Shown one piece after another: positions 55,090-64,000 of a stretch of 64,000 nt of DNA (the stretch's first letter is position 1; every line of letters begins with the position of its first letter). Below the pieces are notes generated by a model. That model did not search any database. It saw nothing but the letters and a program-made list of their open reading frames with translations, and was not told the origin of the DNA. Source of the DNA: Rhizophagus clarus (taxonomy: Eukaryota; Glomeromycota; Glomeromycetes; Glomerales; Glomeraceae); assembly GCA_015698045.1 (NCBI GenBank), contig BLAL01000297.1:620001-684000 (forward strand), in the 5' to 3' direction. Position numbers and translations under genes: made by a program.

Positions 55090-55640
55090 ATTGTCCTTAA
55101 TTCCAAAAGTCCAGTCGTGCTTTTTGTCCAGCAACACTACAAAAAAGAAAAAAAAAAATAATTAATTAATTAAATAAAAAAAAAAACTGAAAAACACCAC
55201 CCTAACCCTCCCTTACCTTAATTCCAATAGTCCGGTCATGCTTTTCGTCCGGCAACACTACAAAAAAGAAAAAAAAAAATAATTAATTAATTAAATAAAA
55301 AAAAAACCAAAAAACACCATCCTAACCCTCCCTTACCTTAATTCCAATAGTCCGGTCATGCTTTTCGTCCGGCAACACTACAAAAAAGAAAAAAGAAAAA
55401 AGAAAAAAAGAATAATTAATTAAATAAAAAAAAAACTGAAAAACACCACTCCAACCCTCCCTTACCTTAATTCCAATAGTCTGGTCGTGCTTTTCGTCTG
55501 GCAACACTACAAAAAAGAAAAAAAAAATAATTAATTAAATAAAAAAAACTGAAAAACACCACCCCAACCCTCCCTTACCTTAATTCCAATAGTCTGGTCA
55601 TGCTTTTCATCCGGCAACATCACAAAAAAAAAAAAATTTT
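55090..55640 (+). repeat. ~120-bp tandem repeat, five copies
   Basis: Units contain CTTAATTCCAATAGTCCGG, TGCTTTTCGTCCGGCAACAC, an A-rich tract with AATTAATTAA, and CACCACCCTAACCCTCCCTT. CCGG pairs inside the unit (GTCCGGTCATG / CGTCCGGCA) are regular. Confidence 0.9.
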
Positions 55641-56339
55641 TTTTTCAAGGTCAGATATTCAGATTATCTGATTAGATCAGCAAGTCACATGTGGGGCCTT
55701 TATACCGAATAATTCGTTATAGTGTTGAATTTTTTTTTATTTAATTTTATTTGATCAATTAAAATTGAAATAAAAGAATTAAAGTTAAAGTTTTAAAAAG
55801 TAAATGAAGAGAAACAAATAAAATAGATTACCTAATAAACAAATAAACATTATCGCTGATGAAAAAACTGCCAGAGCCCTAAGGCGCTATATATTTTTTT
55901 TTTTTTTACATGTTTACCACTTGTTTACCTAAATAATCAGATCATAATACCGGTTATACCAGTTCAAAAACTGCATATATCCCTTTTTTATATCAACTCA
56001 TGAGATAAGCTTATCGTAAATGGTAAGCGATATTACCTTTTATGTTATAGATAATTAACGCTAGTAGTTTTGTTCAGACTTAAGCTACTGTAGCAGAAGG
56101 AAATTTTTTTTAACATTTTTTTTTAAAATAAATAATCATTTTTTTTTTTATCATTTTTTTTTAAAATAAAAAATCTTTAACATTTTTTTTTTAAAATAAA
56201 TAATCTTTTTTTTTTTTTATTTTTTTTAAAATAAAATAATCATCTTTTTTTTTAACATTTTTTTTTAAAATAAAAAAATCATTTTTTTTAATTCTTTAGT
56301 TAACGGCGTCACCTTTAGCTTTGGGATTAAGTACTGTAA

Positions 56340-57340
56340 CAGGTAAGTTTTTTTTTTTTTGCTTTTATTCTTTTTTCTTTTTCTCTTATTAACTTGTTCT
56401 TTTTTTTTAAGTGCGGCTATTTTTAATTCCATTTCAGTGGAAATTCAAGGTGAGTTTTAATTCTTTTTTTTGTTTTCTTTTCATTCTTTCCCTTGTTCTT
56501 TTACTAAACTTTCTGTCTTTTTTAGATGTGTATCATTTGAGTGAAAATTCAAGTAAGTCTTTTACGTCTCTCTCTCTTGTTATTTTATTTTTCTTTTAAG
56601 ATGATATTAACCGTTTTCTTTTTCTTTTTTCTATGGGTGGGTGTTCTGGCTTTTCTTTCATTTTTTTATTTCTCTTATTTTCATGGTTTCTTTGTTTTTT
56701 TTTTTCATTGTTTCTTTCGTTTCTTTCCATGGTTCTTTCATTGATCTTTTGTGGTTCCCTTTGTTATTCCTTTCATTGATCGTTTGTTCCTTTTGTCATT
56801 GTTTCTTTCATTGCCTTTTTGGTTTCTTTCATTGATTTTTGGTTTCTTTTGTTACTTTTTTTCATTTCTTTAATTTATCTTTGGTTTCTTTCATTGCTTT
56901 TTCCATTTCTTTCATTGATCTTTGATTTCTTTCATTGCTTTTTTTATTTCTTTCATTACTCTTTGGCTTCTTTTGTTGCTTTTTTTTCATTCCCTTTATT
57001 GATTTTCATTCCTCCTTTGCTTCCTTTCATTCTCTTTTATTCCCCCTGTTTTTTTTTCATTCACTATTTGTTTCTTTCATTCCTTTTAATTCCATCTTTG
57101 TTTCTTTTATTTTTTTTCATTCTCTTTATTCCTTTTCATTTCCCTTTTGTTTTCTCATTCATTTTTATTCTTTTTTTGTTTCATTCATTCCTTTTCACTA
57201 TCCTTTATCTTTTTTGTTCCTTCTTCATTTCTCTTTGATTATCTTTGCTTCCCTTCATCCCTTTTCATTTATCTTTTCTTTCCTTTATTCTTCTGTCATC
57301 CTTTCTTACTGTATTTTCCATTCTTATATATTGCAGTGCA
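56340..57340 (+). repeat. ~1-kb pyrimidine-rich degenerate repeat
   Basis: TTTCTTTCATTG and TTTTCATTCC words over about 1 kb, strongly T/C on the plus strand. The open frames here encode only Phe/Ser/Leu-rich strings and are not credible genes. Confidence 0.85.
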
Positions 57341-57821
57341 TTTGCAATTAGTACAGAACTATAGCATTAATATTACAGTTAAAATTGTGCAATTGTGGTT
57401 CAATTTTTTTATAAAATCATATATACATTGTGGTGTAATTTTTTTTCTTTTGATTAAAATATAATTTCTTTCATACAATTTTCTTTTATAATGATATTAA
57501 TTATTATTCAACAAATTATTAAATGTGAAATTGTCTTTGTAATTATAGATTTTATAGATTGTAACGTTAAAGTTTTTTTCTTTTTTGTTTGACTAAATAT
57601 CATTACTATCATATTACCAGTTACGGTATATTAAATCTAGCCAAAATTATGTTAAATCTAGCCAAAATTATGTTAATTCTGGCCAAAATTAAAATCGTCC
57701 TAAATTGCATTTTTTAAAATTGTACGCACTTTTTTTGGATTATTATATTGCATATCTTTAACTTTTATAATACATTGTATAACAAAATTTAATATATTTG
57801 GATGATGAAATAAATCTGCCA

Positions 57822-58047
57822 ATATGATTTTGTTTTGTATAAATATTCTGAAATTTTTTTTTAGTCAAAAAAACATGGAACAAAGTTATAATAACAAGTT
57901 CATATAATTAATAAATAAACTCTTTTACCTTATAAACGAACTGTCCCTTTGTGAATAGTGTGTCTTGTTGATTGGACTTGAGACATATCTATTGCATCCC
58001 TGTCTCCAAGTCATAGTTACCTGATCGATAAACTGTCCAGAGTAATA
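57822..58047 (+). repeat. 3' LTR, second part
   Basis: Resumes the LTR at TTTTGTTTTGTATAAATATT and ends AGTAATA at 58047, followed by ACGT (58048-58051), the target duplication. Confidence 0.9.
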
Positions 58048-58051
58048 ACGT

Positions 58052-59363
58052 TGATATGTCTTCAATCAACCTCAACATCTACCTATATTACCATTTGTGA
58101 TGATACACTTTGTGCTACTAATACTGTAAATCGTTCAAGCATGGGTATTTGTGCTTTTATTGCTAATCCAAAGCATATAGTACCACTTTTACCGGCTGCT
58201 AAATTTACCAAAGAAGATGTTAAACATAGAAAAATGATTAATTTTAATATTTTTAATCTTTTTGATCAGGCTAAGAAAAAATATGCTCTTTCTCAAAGTA
58301 CGTTAACAAGAAATCACGTGATCAGACAAAACAATATTATTTTAGAATTGTTAGAACCAGGACTTTCTAGGAATGAATTACTTATAATTCAACGAAAATT
58401 CGCTATATTTGATAATCCAAATTGCTGTATTTTTGAATTTTTCACTGATGGATCTCTTATTGAATTAGGCACTGAACAATGCAACATTAGCTGCGCGTTT
58501 GCTCACCTTGATAGATCCTTTGGTGTTCCTCAAGTGGAATTTTATACTACGATTGATAAATGGCCTTCAGCATATCGAGGCGAACTCTTAGCAGTAATTT
58601 TAGCTCTTATGGTAGTCCCTTATAGAAGTAAAGTGAGAATCAATATTGACTCCTTACTGTAAATGTGATTACTATGTTTGAGGGATTTAAATGTAGTAAT
58701 TTCTCCCTTACATCACGAGATTATTTCAAACTTAATAATAGTTATCTATGGTCAATTTTGATTAGAATTATTCGTCAACAGAACTTACATGTAAAAATGT
58801 TTAAAGTAGCTGCACATACTGCTTGCGATGGCAATAATTACGTGGATAGATTAGCAAAATCTGCCCATATTGACCAAGATAGATTTATTAATTTTATAGA
58901 CACTGCTCCTGACATTAAAGTACTTCCGTTATAGAATAACATCGCCATTGAATCTCACTTACGAAAATTTATCAAGATGGTTAGTCATATTAAAGGCCTG
59001 AAAAAATTTATTAATTTACATAGGAATACCAAATATCAAAAGTTAGAAGTTAATTGGACTTCTACTTTTGAATGCCTCAATTGCGATATTGCTAATAATG
59101 AAACTTCAATATCTTCTTCTAAAGTCAAAGCTCACAAAGTCCATCTTCTTATAGAAGAGATTCCTATAATTGAACAAATGAAGAAATCATTCTTAGATTT
59201 ATATGACAGATGGAAATGTCCTAGTTGTGGATTGGAAGACGAAACATTTGATCATGTGTGGACATGTGATGAACATCAATCTCTTCTTTTAAAGATTAAA
59301 AATAATACAATTGATCTTTTATATAGGATAAAACAGGAGTTCTGGGACAAGATTTCTGAATAG
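58052..59363 (+). pseudogene. LINE-type RNase H and zinc C-terminus, 3' segment
   Basis: Continuation of 45482-46044. RNase H residues: CCIFEFFTDGSLIELG (Asp), KWPSAYRGELLAVILALM (Glu), RINIDSLL (Asp), then after a 1-bp shift near 58660 KVAAHTACDGNNYVDRLAKS (His and Asp). TAG at 58932-58934 (a Trp position by context), then SHLRKFIKMVSHIKGLKKF and a zinc-like CPSCGLEDETFDHVWTC. The C-x2-C...H-x3-C pattern is typical of the C-terminal region of LINE polyproteins. Ends at TAG 59361-59363. Confidence 0.65.
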
Positions 59364-59995
59364 GTATAATTAGTGTAAGCCTCTCCCAGCTTATTTCCCG
59401 ATATATGAAATTTATGTAATCGTTTTTAACCCCAAATTTATTTCCAAGACCAGGAAATATATCGAAATATGATATTGAATTTAAGTTTTAAATCAGGCTG
59501 GGGCACAAATTTTGTTAACATATCCTTTTATCCATTTTTTTAGTTTTCAAGTTAAAGGAGATAACCATCTTTGTTAACACGCTGGCCTGATTTTAATTCC
59601 AAATAATATAACAAAAAAAGTATGTGATATTGCTTGGCTTTAAAAAAAGGCCAAGAGCACAGAGGACCAAAGTGTCCGAATGTGCTTGCAGGCTGCAAAT
59701 GCAAGCTCATTTTGCATATCAGATTTTATGTTATCCTAGAATTAATTCTAAAGCTGATTCATTAACATAAACAAATCCAGGATAAGTCTCACCTCAAAAA
59801 GGTGAGACTTATCCTGTCCGGTATCCAAATTCTTGATTAAAAAAAAATTGAGTCTATTATAGTATACTATTATTTTCTTGATATACAGGAAACCATTCTA
59901 AAGTCAATTTATTTAAAAATTCATTAAGAAAAATAGATCTCACCTCTGAGTGACCATATTTATATCGCACCTCAAAGTATAACCTTTTCATTATA
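59364..59995. other. Non-coding junction between LINE-type gene and element B
   Basis: No gene. Holds the LINE 3' region and probably the left edge of element B. One strong hairpin at 59779-59815. I cannot place the left TIR of element B because its right arm lies outside the window. Confidence 0.5.
59779..59815. repeat. Perfect 16-bp hairpin
   Basis: AGGATAAGTCTCACCT, loop CAAAA, AGGTGAGACTTATCCT. No mismatch. It lies about 180 bp before the first gene of element B. Confidence 0.9.
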
Positions 59996-60247
59996 TTAAT
60001 CATATATCAAGGCCTTATCTCGAAGAATATTCACATAACGAATCTGATAATTGCTCTTATTACAATAGCTACATAAGTCATTATCAATCCCTGGAGGTTT
60101 ATTTATCTTTGTAGGTCTACCACATACTCTGCATGGTAGGCGCAACATAGCTTTGCAATGTAAATGACATCCTTCAGGTTTATCACAACCATTACCACAA
60201 ATTTCACCAGTATTTTTAAGATGATAACAAACAAATTTTGCCTTCAT
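59996..60247 (-). CDS. 83-aa Cys-rich (zinc) protein of element B
   Basis: Intact from ATG 60247. Pairs CGNGC, CRVCG and CSYC, plus CHLHC, give 11 Cys and several His: MKAKFVCYHLKNTGEICGNG ... LPCRVCGRPTKINKPPG ... LCSYCNKS. It probably folds around two or three zinc ions. No family recognised. It is divergent from the 134-aa gene with a 74-bp gap. Confidence 0.6.
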   Translation of the reverse strand: MKAKFVCYHLKNTGEICGNGCDKPEGCHLHCKAMLRLPCRVCGRPTKINKPPGIDNDLCSYCNKSNYQIRYVNILRDKALIYD

Positions 60248-60321
60248 TTCTTCTAGATGAATAAATAATTTTAATTGAAAAAATCTTTACACAATATAAT
60301 AAAACATATACTAATAATACA

Positions 60322-60726
60322 ATGAGTACACAAAATCAATTAGCAGATACCAAGCCTACATATCAAGAAATCGAACAGGCATTAATAAATGTAGTCAAGG
60401 CAGGGATCTACTATAGAAAACCAAAAGATGGTAAATTCATGCAATCATACAAAGAGCGAATTAAAAAATTACGCCAGGCAGAAGATCCCCAAGAATATGT
60501 TCTCAAACTAGCCATGACCATATTTTCTAATGAAGCCAAATATCATAAAGTCAAAGATGACTACAAAGAATTCTACGGGAAGGATCCAAAGATTCTTAAT
60601 ACCATTATGGAACTATATAAATTATACTATAAATTAGCCAAGGATTATTTTATTACCGATAAACAAGTTGATACTTCTTATCATCACTTTAGAGATTTAA
60701 TTCGTGAGCACCCACTGGGGAGGTAA
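60322..60726 (+). CDS. 134-aa conserved element protein (related to 9508-9942)
   Basis: Intact. Helical, basic N-terminal half; EIEQALINVVKAGIYYRKPK, YKERIKKLRQAEDPQEYVLK and TIMELYKLYYKLAKDYF align by eye with the 144-aa protein of element A. Ends convergent to the integrase with 23 bp between the stops. Function unknown; conservation between diverged elements marks it as a core protein. Confidence 0.65.
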   Translation: MSTQNQLADTKPTYQEIEQALINVVKAGIYYRKPKDGKFMQSYKERIKKLRQAEDPQEYVLKLAMTIFSNEAKYHKVKDDYKEFYGKDPKILNTIMELYKLYYKLAKDYFITDKQVDTSYHHFRDLIREHPLGR

Positions 60727-60749
60727 TTCAGTATCAAAGGGAATAACCA

Positions 60750-61832
60750 TTAACTCTTCTCGCACAAAAGATCTTTCAAGATGTTGACTACATAATCATC
60801 ATCATCAGTTAGTCCAAAGGGGACTTCTTCCAGCCAGTACAAGATCGGCTGATTTTTTTGCATTATAGATTCCCAGATATGATAAATATGTGGAGACCAA
60901 TTCAAGTCACCAGCACGACGTCTCCCATCATCCAAATCAATAGGATATAACAAATATCTTACTAATACATCGCTAGAAAGCTTTTCCTCATCAAAGCCTA
61001 TAGGACCATCCCAAAGGTAAGAAGGCTTAGCAAAAACCTTCTTTTCCTTTATTGCATCAACAGGAGAAATACCAAGCTGTTGTATGATAGAATTATTAAT
61101 GTCCTCAACAACTATCGGCAAATTCTTTACCCAAGCCCTGGATCGTCTATCTAAAGTCAAGAGATCAGAAGCATCTTGGGAAGGAAATAGCTTTTCAACT
61201 AAGGTGCAATTATACCTTTCAACAATACCCATAGTATGCTTAGATTTGGCCTTCTGAATTTTCACGCCATGCTCTTTCATTAATTTCTCACAATCACCTT
61301 TAAACTCTGATCCTCTATCAGTAATTAATAATTTTGGCCAGACCAAAGGACATTCAGGATCATCATAGATTTTCTCAAGTGAACGAGCAATAGTAGCAGA
61401 AGTTAAGATTCCCTGCCTATCCATAACACTATATGCACCAATAGGGATAGAGGCTTTATATCTCGAAGCCACGTCAACCATATTAAGGCAAAAAAGATAA
61501 GTAATCCGACCTACTTTATCATAAGGCATGTAGAGAACATCTGCCTGATGGACTTCATTGGGAATAGTAACAGAGCAAAAACTTGCACGAGGGATATATT
61601 TAGGACAAGGCTTATGTATTTGGTGTATAGCTTGTCTCCCAAGCCAGTCCTCCACTTCGTCTAAACTAAAATCATATCCAGCTTTAAGAGAAGCTTCATG
61701 TAATTTTTTAGCATTTCGATAATAACCAATAGGCTGATAATAAATCTTTTTCAAAGCAATAAAAATATCAAGATTTCGAGTCTCACCAGAATCTATAGAA
61801 ATAATAGGTAATAATGGGAGTTGAGCAGACAT
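60750..61832 (-). CDS. Integrase of element B, uninterrupted (360 aa)
   Basis: From ATG 61832 (MSAQLPLLPIISIDSGETRN). A helical N-terminal domain (KLHEASLKAGYDFSLDEVED) precedes the rve core: VHQADVLYMPYDKVGR (first Asp), PKLLITDRGSEFKGD (second Asp), HTMGIVERYNCTLVE (Glu). The C-terminus ends with a QPILYWLEEVPFG motif typical of Polinton/Maverick integrases. No chromodomain, in contrast to element A. The start codon region overlaps the divergent coiled-coil start by 19 bp. It is the only large gene of this element in the window without a break. Confidence 0.85.
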   Translation of the reverse strand: MSAQLPLLPIISIDSGETRNLDIFIALKKIYYQPIGYYRNAKKLHEASLKAGYDFSLDEVEDWLGRQAIHQIHKPCPKYIPRASFCSVTIPNEVHQADVLYMPYDKVGRITYLFCLNMVDVASRYKASIPIGAYSVMDRQGILTSATIARSLEKIYDDPECPLVWPKLLITDRGSEFKGDCEKLMKEHGVKIQKAKSKHTMGIVERYNCTLVEKLFPSQDASDLLTLDRRSRAWVKNLPIVVEDINNSIIQQLGISPVDAIKEKKVFAKPSYLWDGPIGFDEEKLSSDVLVRYLLYPIDLDDGRRRAGDLNWSPHIYHIWESIMQKNQPILYWLEEVPFGLTDDDDYVVNILKDLLCEKS

Positions 61833-62686
61833 ATCTTGAACAACTAAACAGCAATTTTGATCTAGGGATAAAGTTAGTACAAAAGAAAATCCGCAAACTT
61901 GAAGAGGAAATTAAAGCCTGTGAGCGATATATTTCTCATCTTGAAAAGAATTTACAATCTTATGATGAAGAGGTTAATCAGCTAAAGGATAAATATAAGG
62001 TTATTCTAAGTGAACTTAAAAAATGTCAGGATCACCTGGAGCTAAAAGAGGAGGCATTAGTTATTCAAGATAATCGAATTATCCAGCTAGAAGACACAAT
62101 AGATAAACTTAAATCTCGTATACAAGAATTATCTAAATCTAGTAATAAACATTCTGAAGAAGAACAAGAAAATATGGCAATACCTGATATTTTAATAAAT
62201 ATCGCTACAGCACTAGATTGGGTGGAAGCATATATTAATGAAGATACATCATTTAACCCAAAAAATACATTAAATGGAATACGAATCTTATTAACAACTG
62301 CTCGTGGACTTATGCAAAGAAATGCTCAAGATGCTATTAACATGCAAGGTTTATACTGTATAGCGAATGATCGAATCAATGGCCTTAGGAATGAATTAAC
62401 AGATATTAGAAATGATAGTCTTCAAAGAGAACGATTATTAACTTTAGCATATAATAATGAGGTAAATGAGCGTCGACGTTGGTGGCAAATAGCTCAAGAT
62501 AGGCAAACTAATGGTCAAAGAATAGCCTTAAGAAAGCAAAACTGAATAAATGTATTAGTACAAGAAAAGGCAGTTCTCCAAATATTAGTTCGAAGGCGTA
62601 AAGCTGAGGCAGACTTGGCAGAATTCAATCGAGCATGGGTATTTAATAGATACCAAAAATGGAAGGTTAGGGAATTAAATTCATGA
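61814..62686 (+). pseudogene. Coiled-coil protein of element B, one internal TGA
   Basis: ATG 61814 (MGVEQTYLEQLNSN). Residues about 15-115 form a strong coiled coil (KKIRKLEEEIKACERYISHL), then a helical domain (MAIPDILINIATALDWVEAY), another coil and, after TGA 62543-62545, about 46 more codons to TGA 62684-62686. It corresponds to 12743-13393 of element A by position and layout (helical domain plus coil before Gag). The internal TGA is at KQN-stop-INVLVQ. Confidence 0.6.
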
Positions 62687-62725
62687 CAAATTATTTTGAA
62701 TTTACAAAACAATCCTCTAGGAAAC

Positions 62726-63790
62726 ATGGCTACAATACAAGATGTCATGCATACATTAGCACCATTATTTGCACAATTACCCAATTATGATGGGCAGGAA
62801 CCACCAGACGTATTTTATCAAAAGCTTAGAAATATAAATGAGATGGCACGTCCTTTAGCCGTTGCTGCCTTTAATGCTGCTGCAAGATGTCAAGTTATGA
62901 TAAATAAGATGACAGGTAGGTTTGCACCTGTTCCTGCCAATGATCCTTATGCAGCAGGTAATCCAGCTATTAATACTGAACCTCTTTTCCTAAACTGATT
63001 GCGAGAAAGATACAGAGAAGTTATGGTAGGGACTAACCGAAGTGCTATATTTGCTCTTGTTAATGAAAAGTTTTTAGAAACAGATACTCCAGATAGTTAT
63101 GAAAAACGAATCAAACCACTAGTATAAGCAATGCCAGATGCTGATGCCTTACCTTATCTATTTAATCAATTGCCTTCTGATTTAGAAATGAGAGTTAGAA
63201 TTGCTAATCCTGCTACAGTCATTGCATTTTTTACAGACTTGCGTAATATATGACATGAAAGTGCAGGCAAAAGAATACAAGCTCATACAATAGCTCCAGT
63301 TAATTATATAGCTCAACCACAAAAAGATAATTTTAAAATTCGTCTAGCAAGAGATTTGGCTTATACAGGAATAGGAACAGATGATGCAACATTAGAAAAT
63401 TTTATTTATGAAGAACTTAAAAAGAGATTAGAAAGTCAAACAGCTCATGTTAGAAAGAGTCCCTTTACACCCAGAAGTACATATGCCACAAAGAAAGTTG
63501 TTAGAAAGGTAATACCAAAAGCATCTGCAAAGCAAACCTGATATTGTTCAGCATGTGGAAAGACTGGTCATACAAAGGTTAATTGCCCCAAAGGCAAGCG
63601 GACTAAGAAGGTTAATTATGTATACCAGGATGAGGTAGAAGATCCTGAAGACTCTGAAGAAGAATACATAGAAGAATATATAGAGGATTCTGAAGAGAAA
63701 GTAGAAGAAGATGACGAATATATTGATGCTGACGAATCCCGAAACTGCTATGCTGTAAAAAAAAAGTGGTACGAAGTGGAGTACCTATGA
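62726..63790 (+). pseudogene. Gag-like protein with CCHC zinc knuckle (element B), several stops
   Basis: ATG 62726 opens MATIQDVMHTLAPLFAQLPN, then PNYDGQEPPDVFYQKLRNIN (the F/Y.G....P..F/W opening of Gag capsid domains), VNEKFLETDTPDSYEKRIKP and FNQLPSDLEMRVRIANPATV. The C-terminal half has CSACGKTGHTKVNC (CX2CX4HX4C) and an acidic tail. Stops in the same frame: TGA 62996-62998, TAA 63125-63127, TGA 63251-63253, TGA 63539-63541; the final TGA is 63788-63790. Two or three TGAs stand where Trp would fit (for example LRNI-stop-HESAGKR). It corresponds to the Gag-like gene of element A, but with a nucleic-acid-binding knuckle. Confidence 0.7.
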
Positions 63791-64000
63791 AAAAGAGTAC
63801 CAAGAAGTCCCCTACTTCCAAATCTCATACTAGCAATATAGACATAGCTGCAAATTATATGTTTCAAATAGCCTTAAAATCTTTAATAGCATCATTAGTC
63901 CCTCATTGTCCTAGAGAGATTCTTATAGAAATTTCGAAATTTATTAATATGATATTTCCCAAAATAAAAGACCATTGCTTGAATACTAGTATGCCAAATG
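63787..64000 (+). CDS. Start of the frame after Gag in element B (partial)
   Basis: ATG 63787 overlaps the Gag stop as ATGA, in the -1 frame. MKKSTKKSPTSKSHTSNIDI, then a helical segment (NYMFQIALKSLIASLVPHCP). The same kind of Lys/Ser leader and helix precedes the retropepsin-like domain of element A (14830-15000), so a protease probably follows outside the window. Confidence 0.5.
   Translation, partial: MKKSTKKSPTSKSHTSNIDIAANYMFQIALKSLIASLVPHCPREILIEISKFINMIFPKIKDHCLNTSMPN

Larger units (their letters stand above)
54414..57821. mobile_element. 3.4-kb non-coding insert in the 3' LTR
   Basis: Starts CATATGCGCCGATCC and ends ..GATTTATTTC/ATCTGCCAATATG type; the inverse of the end, CATATTGGCAGAT, resembles the start, so it may be a short-TIR non-autonomous element. 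A duplicated AATAT-like target is possible. Contents: five tandem units of about 115-128 bp (55090-55640), each with GTCCGGTCATGCTTTTCGTC and CCTAACCCTCCCTTACC; a poly-T/AAAATAAA array (56100-56300); and about 1 kb of pyrimidine-rich TTTCTTTCATTG repeats (56340-57340). No gene. Confidence 0.65.
46045..58047 (+). mobile_element. Ty3/gypsy LTR retrotransposon with a nested insert in its 3' LTR
   Basis: 5' LTR 46045-46490 and 3' LTR 54201-54413 plus 57822-58047, interrupted by a 3408-bp insert. Without the insert the element is about 8.6 kb. ACGT flanks it (46041-46044 and 58048-58051). Order: Gag, zinc knuckle and protease, reverse transcriptase, RNase H, integrase, which is the Ty3/gypsy order. 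It also has a small third ORF (52633-53053) and an antisense frame (53795-53323). Breaks: 1-bp shifts near 47840, 49185 and 50150, TGA at 48877, TAA at 52476, TGA at about 52777. Confidence 0.9.
59900..64000. mobile_element. Polinton-like element B, left part (continues beyond the window)
   Basis: Gene set: Cys-rich protein (-), 134-aa protein (+, related to the 144-aa protein of element A), integrase (-), coiled-coil protein (+), Gag-like protein with zinc knuckle (+), then a frame that should lead to the protease. Compared with element A the coiled coil-Gag-downstream order is the same, but the integrase lies directly left of the coiled coil. The sequences are clearly diverged. The left boundary is set only approximately. 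Confidence 0.65.

Noticed and set aside
56411..57464. Several Phe/Ser/Leu-rich open frames that look like membrane proteins
   Set aside because: They translate a pyrimidine-rich repeat tract; composition, overlap and lack of motifs argue against genes.
10862..63790. Genome-wide UGA=Trp code for the elements
   Set aside because: Normal TGG is common in the same genes, some TGAs replace Arg codons, and TAA/TAG breaks and frameshifts also occur; decay is the safer default.

Overview
The window is eukaryotic, very AT-rich and dense in nested mobile elements. Small introns (about 65-110 nt, GT..AG), Plavaka-type transposase exons, a Ty3/gypsy retrotransposon, an RNase H domain of LINE type, Myb/SANT-like genes with Arg-rich tails, and a decayed giant-virus-type DNA polymerase together point to a glomeromycotinan fungus, most likely Rhizophagus irregularis or a close relative. 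This is inferred from family recognition, not from a search.

Layout. 312-2682 (-): a six-exon pseudogene. 3309-39905 (+): one Plavaka-type transposase gene cut into four pieces by later insertions. Insertion 1 (4387-18746) is a 14.4-kb Polinton/Maverick-like DNA element with ~740-bp terminal inverted repeats (TIRs) and a 5-bp target duplication; removing it restores the transposase reading frame. Insertion 2 (about 19032-33481) is a large element ending in satellite-like inverted repeats; it holds tandem arrays, a BAH-domain pseudogene, a Myb/SANT-like gene and a six-exon 317-aa gene. Insertion 3 (34493-39363) lies in a transposase intron; it too has repeat-rich TIRs and carries a four-exon Myb/SANT-like gene, whose first intron has itself received a 1.3-kb insert.

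40357-44084 (-): a full-length but broken family B DNA polymerase of nucleocytoplasmic large DNA virus type. 45482-59363 (+): a LINE-type RNase H gene split by a Ty3/gypsy retrotransposon (46045-58047), whose 3' LTR is itself interrupted by a 3.4-kb non-coding insert. About 59.9 kb to the window end: the left part of a second Polinton-like element.

The main observation is the gene set of the two Polinton-like elements. Element A encodes an SF3 helicase, a protein-primed-type family B polymerase with a possible OTU-like N-terminus, an A32/FtsK-type packaging ATPase, a retrovirus-type integrase with a chromodomain, and small zinc proteins. In the place where a capsid gene is expected it carries a coiled-coil protein, a Ty3-Gag-like protein and a retropepsin-like protein. 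I see no jelly-roll capsid gene. Element B repeats the coiled-coil/Gag/downstream-ORF module, with a CCHC zinc knuckle, next to an uninterrupted integrase. This suggests DNA elements that replicate with their own polymerase but use a retroelement-type Gag shell. Nearly every large gene is damaged by 1-bp shifts or in-frame stops, and TGA is the commonest of these stops.
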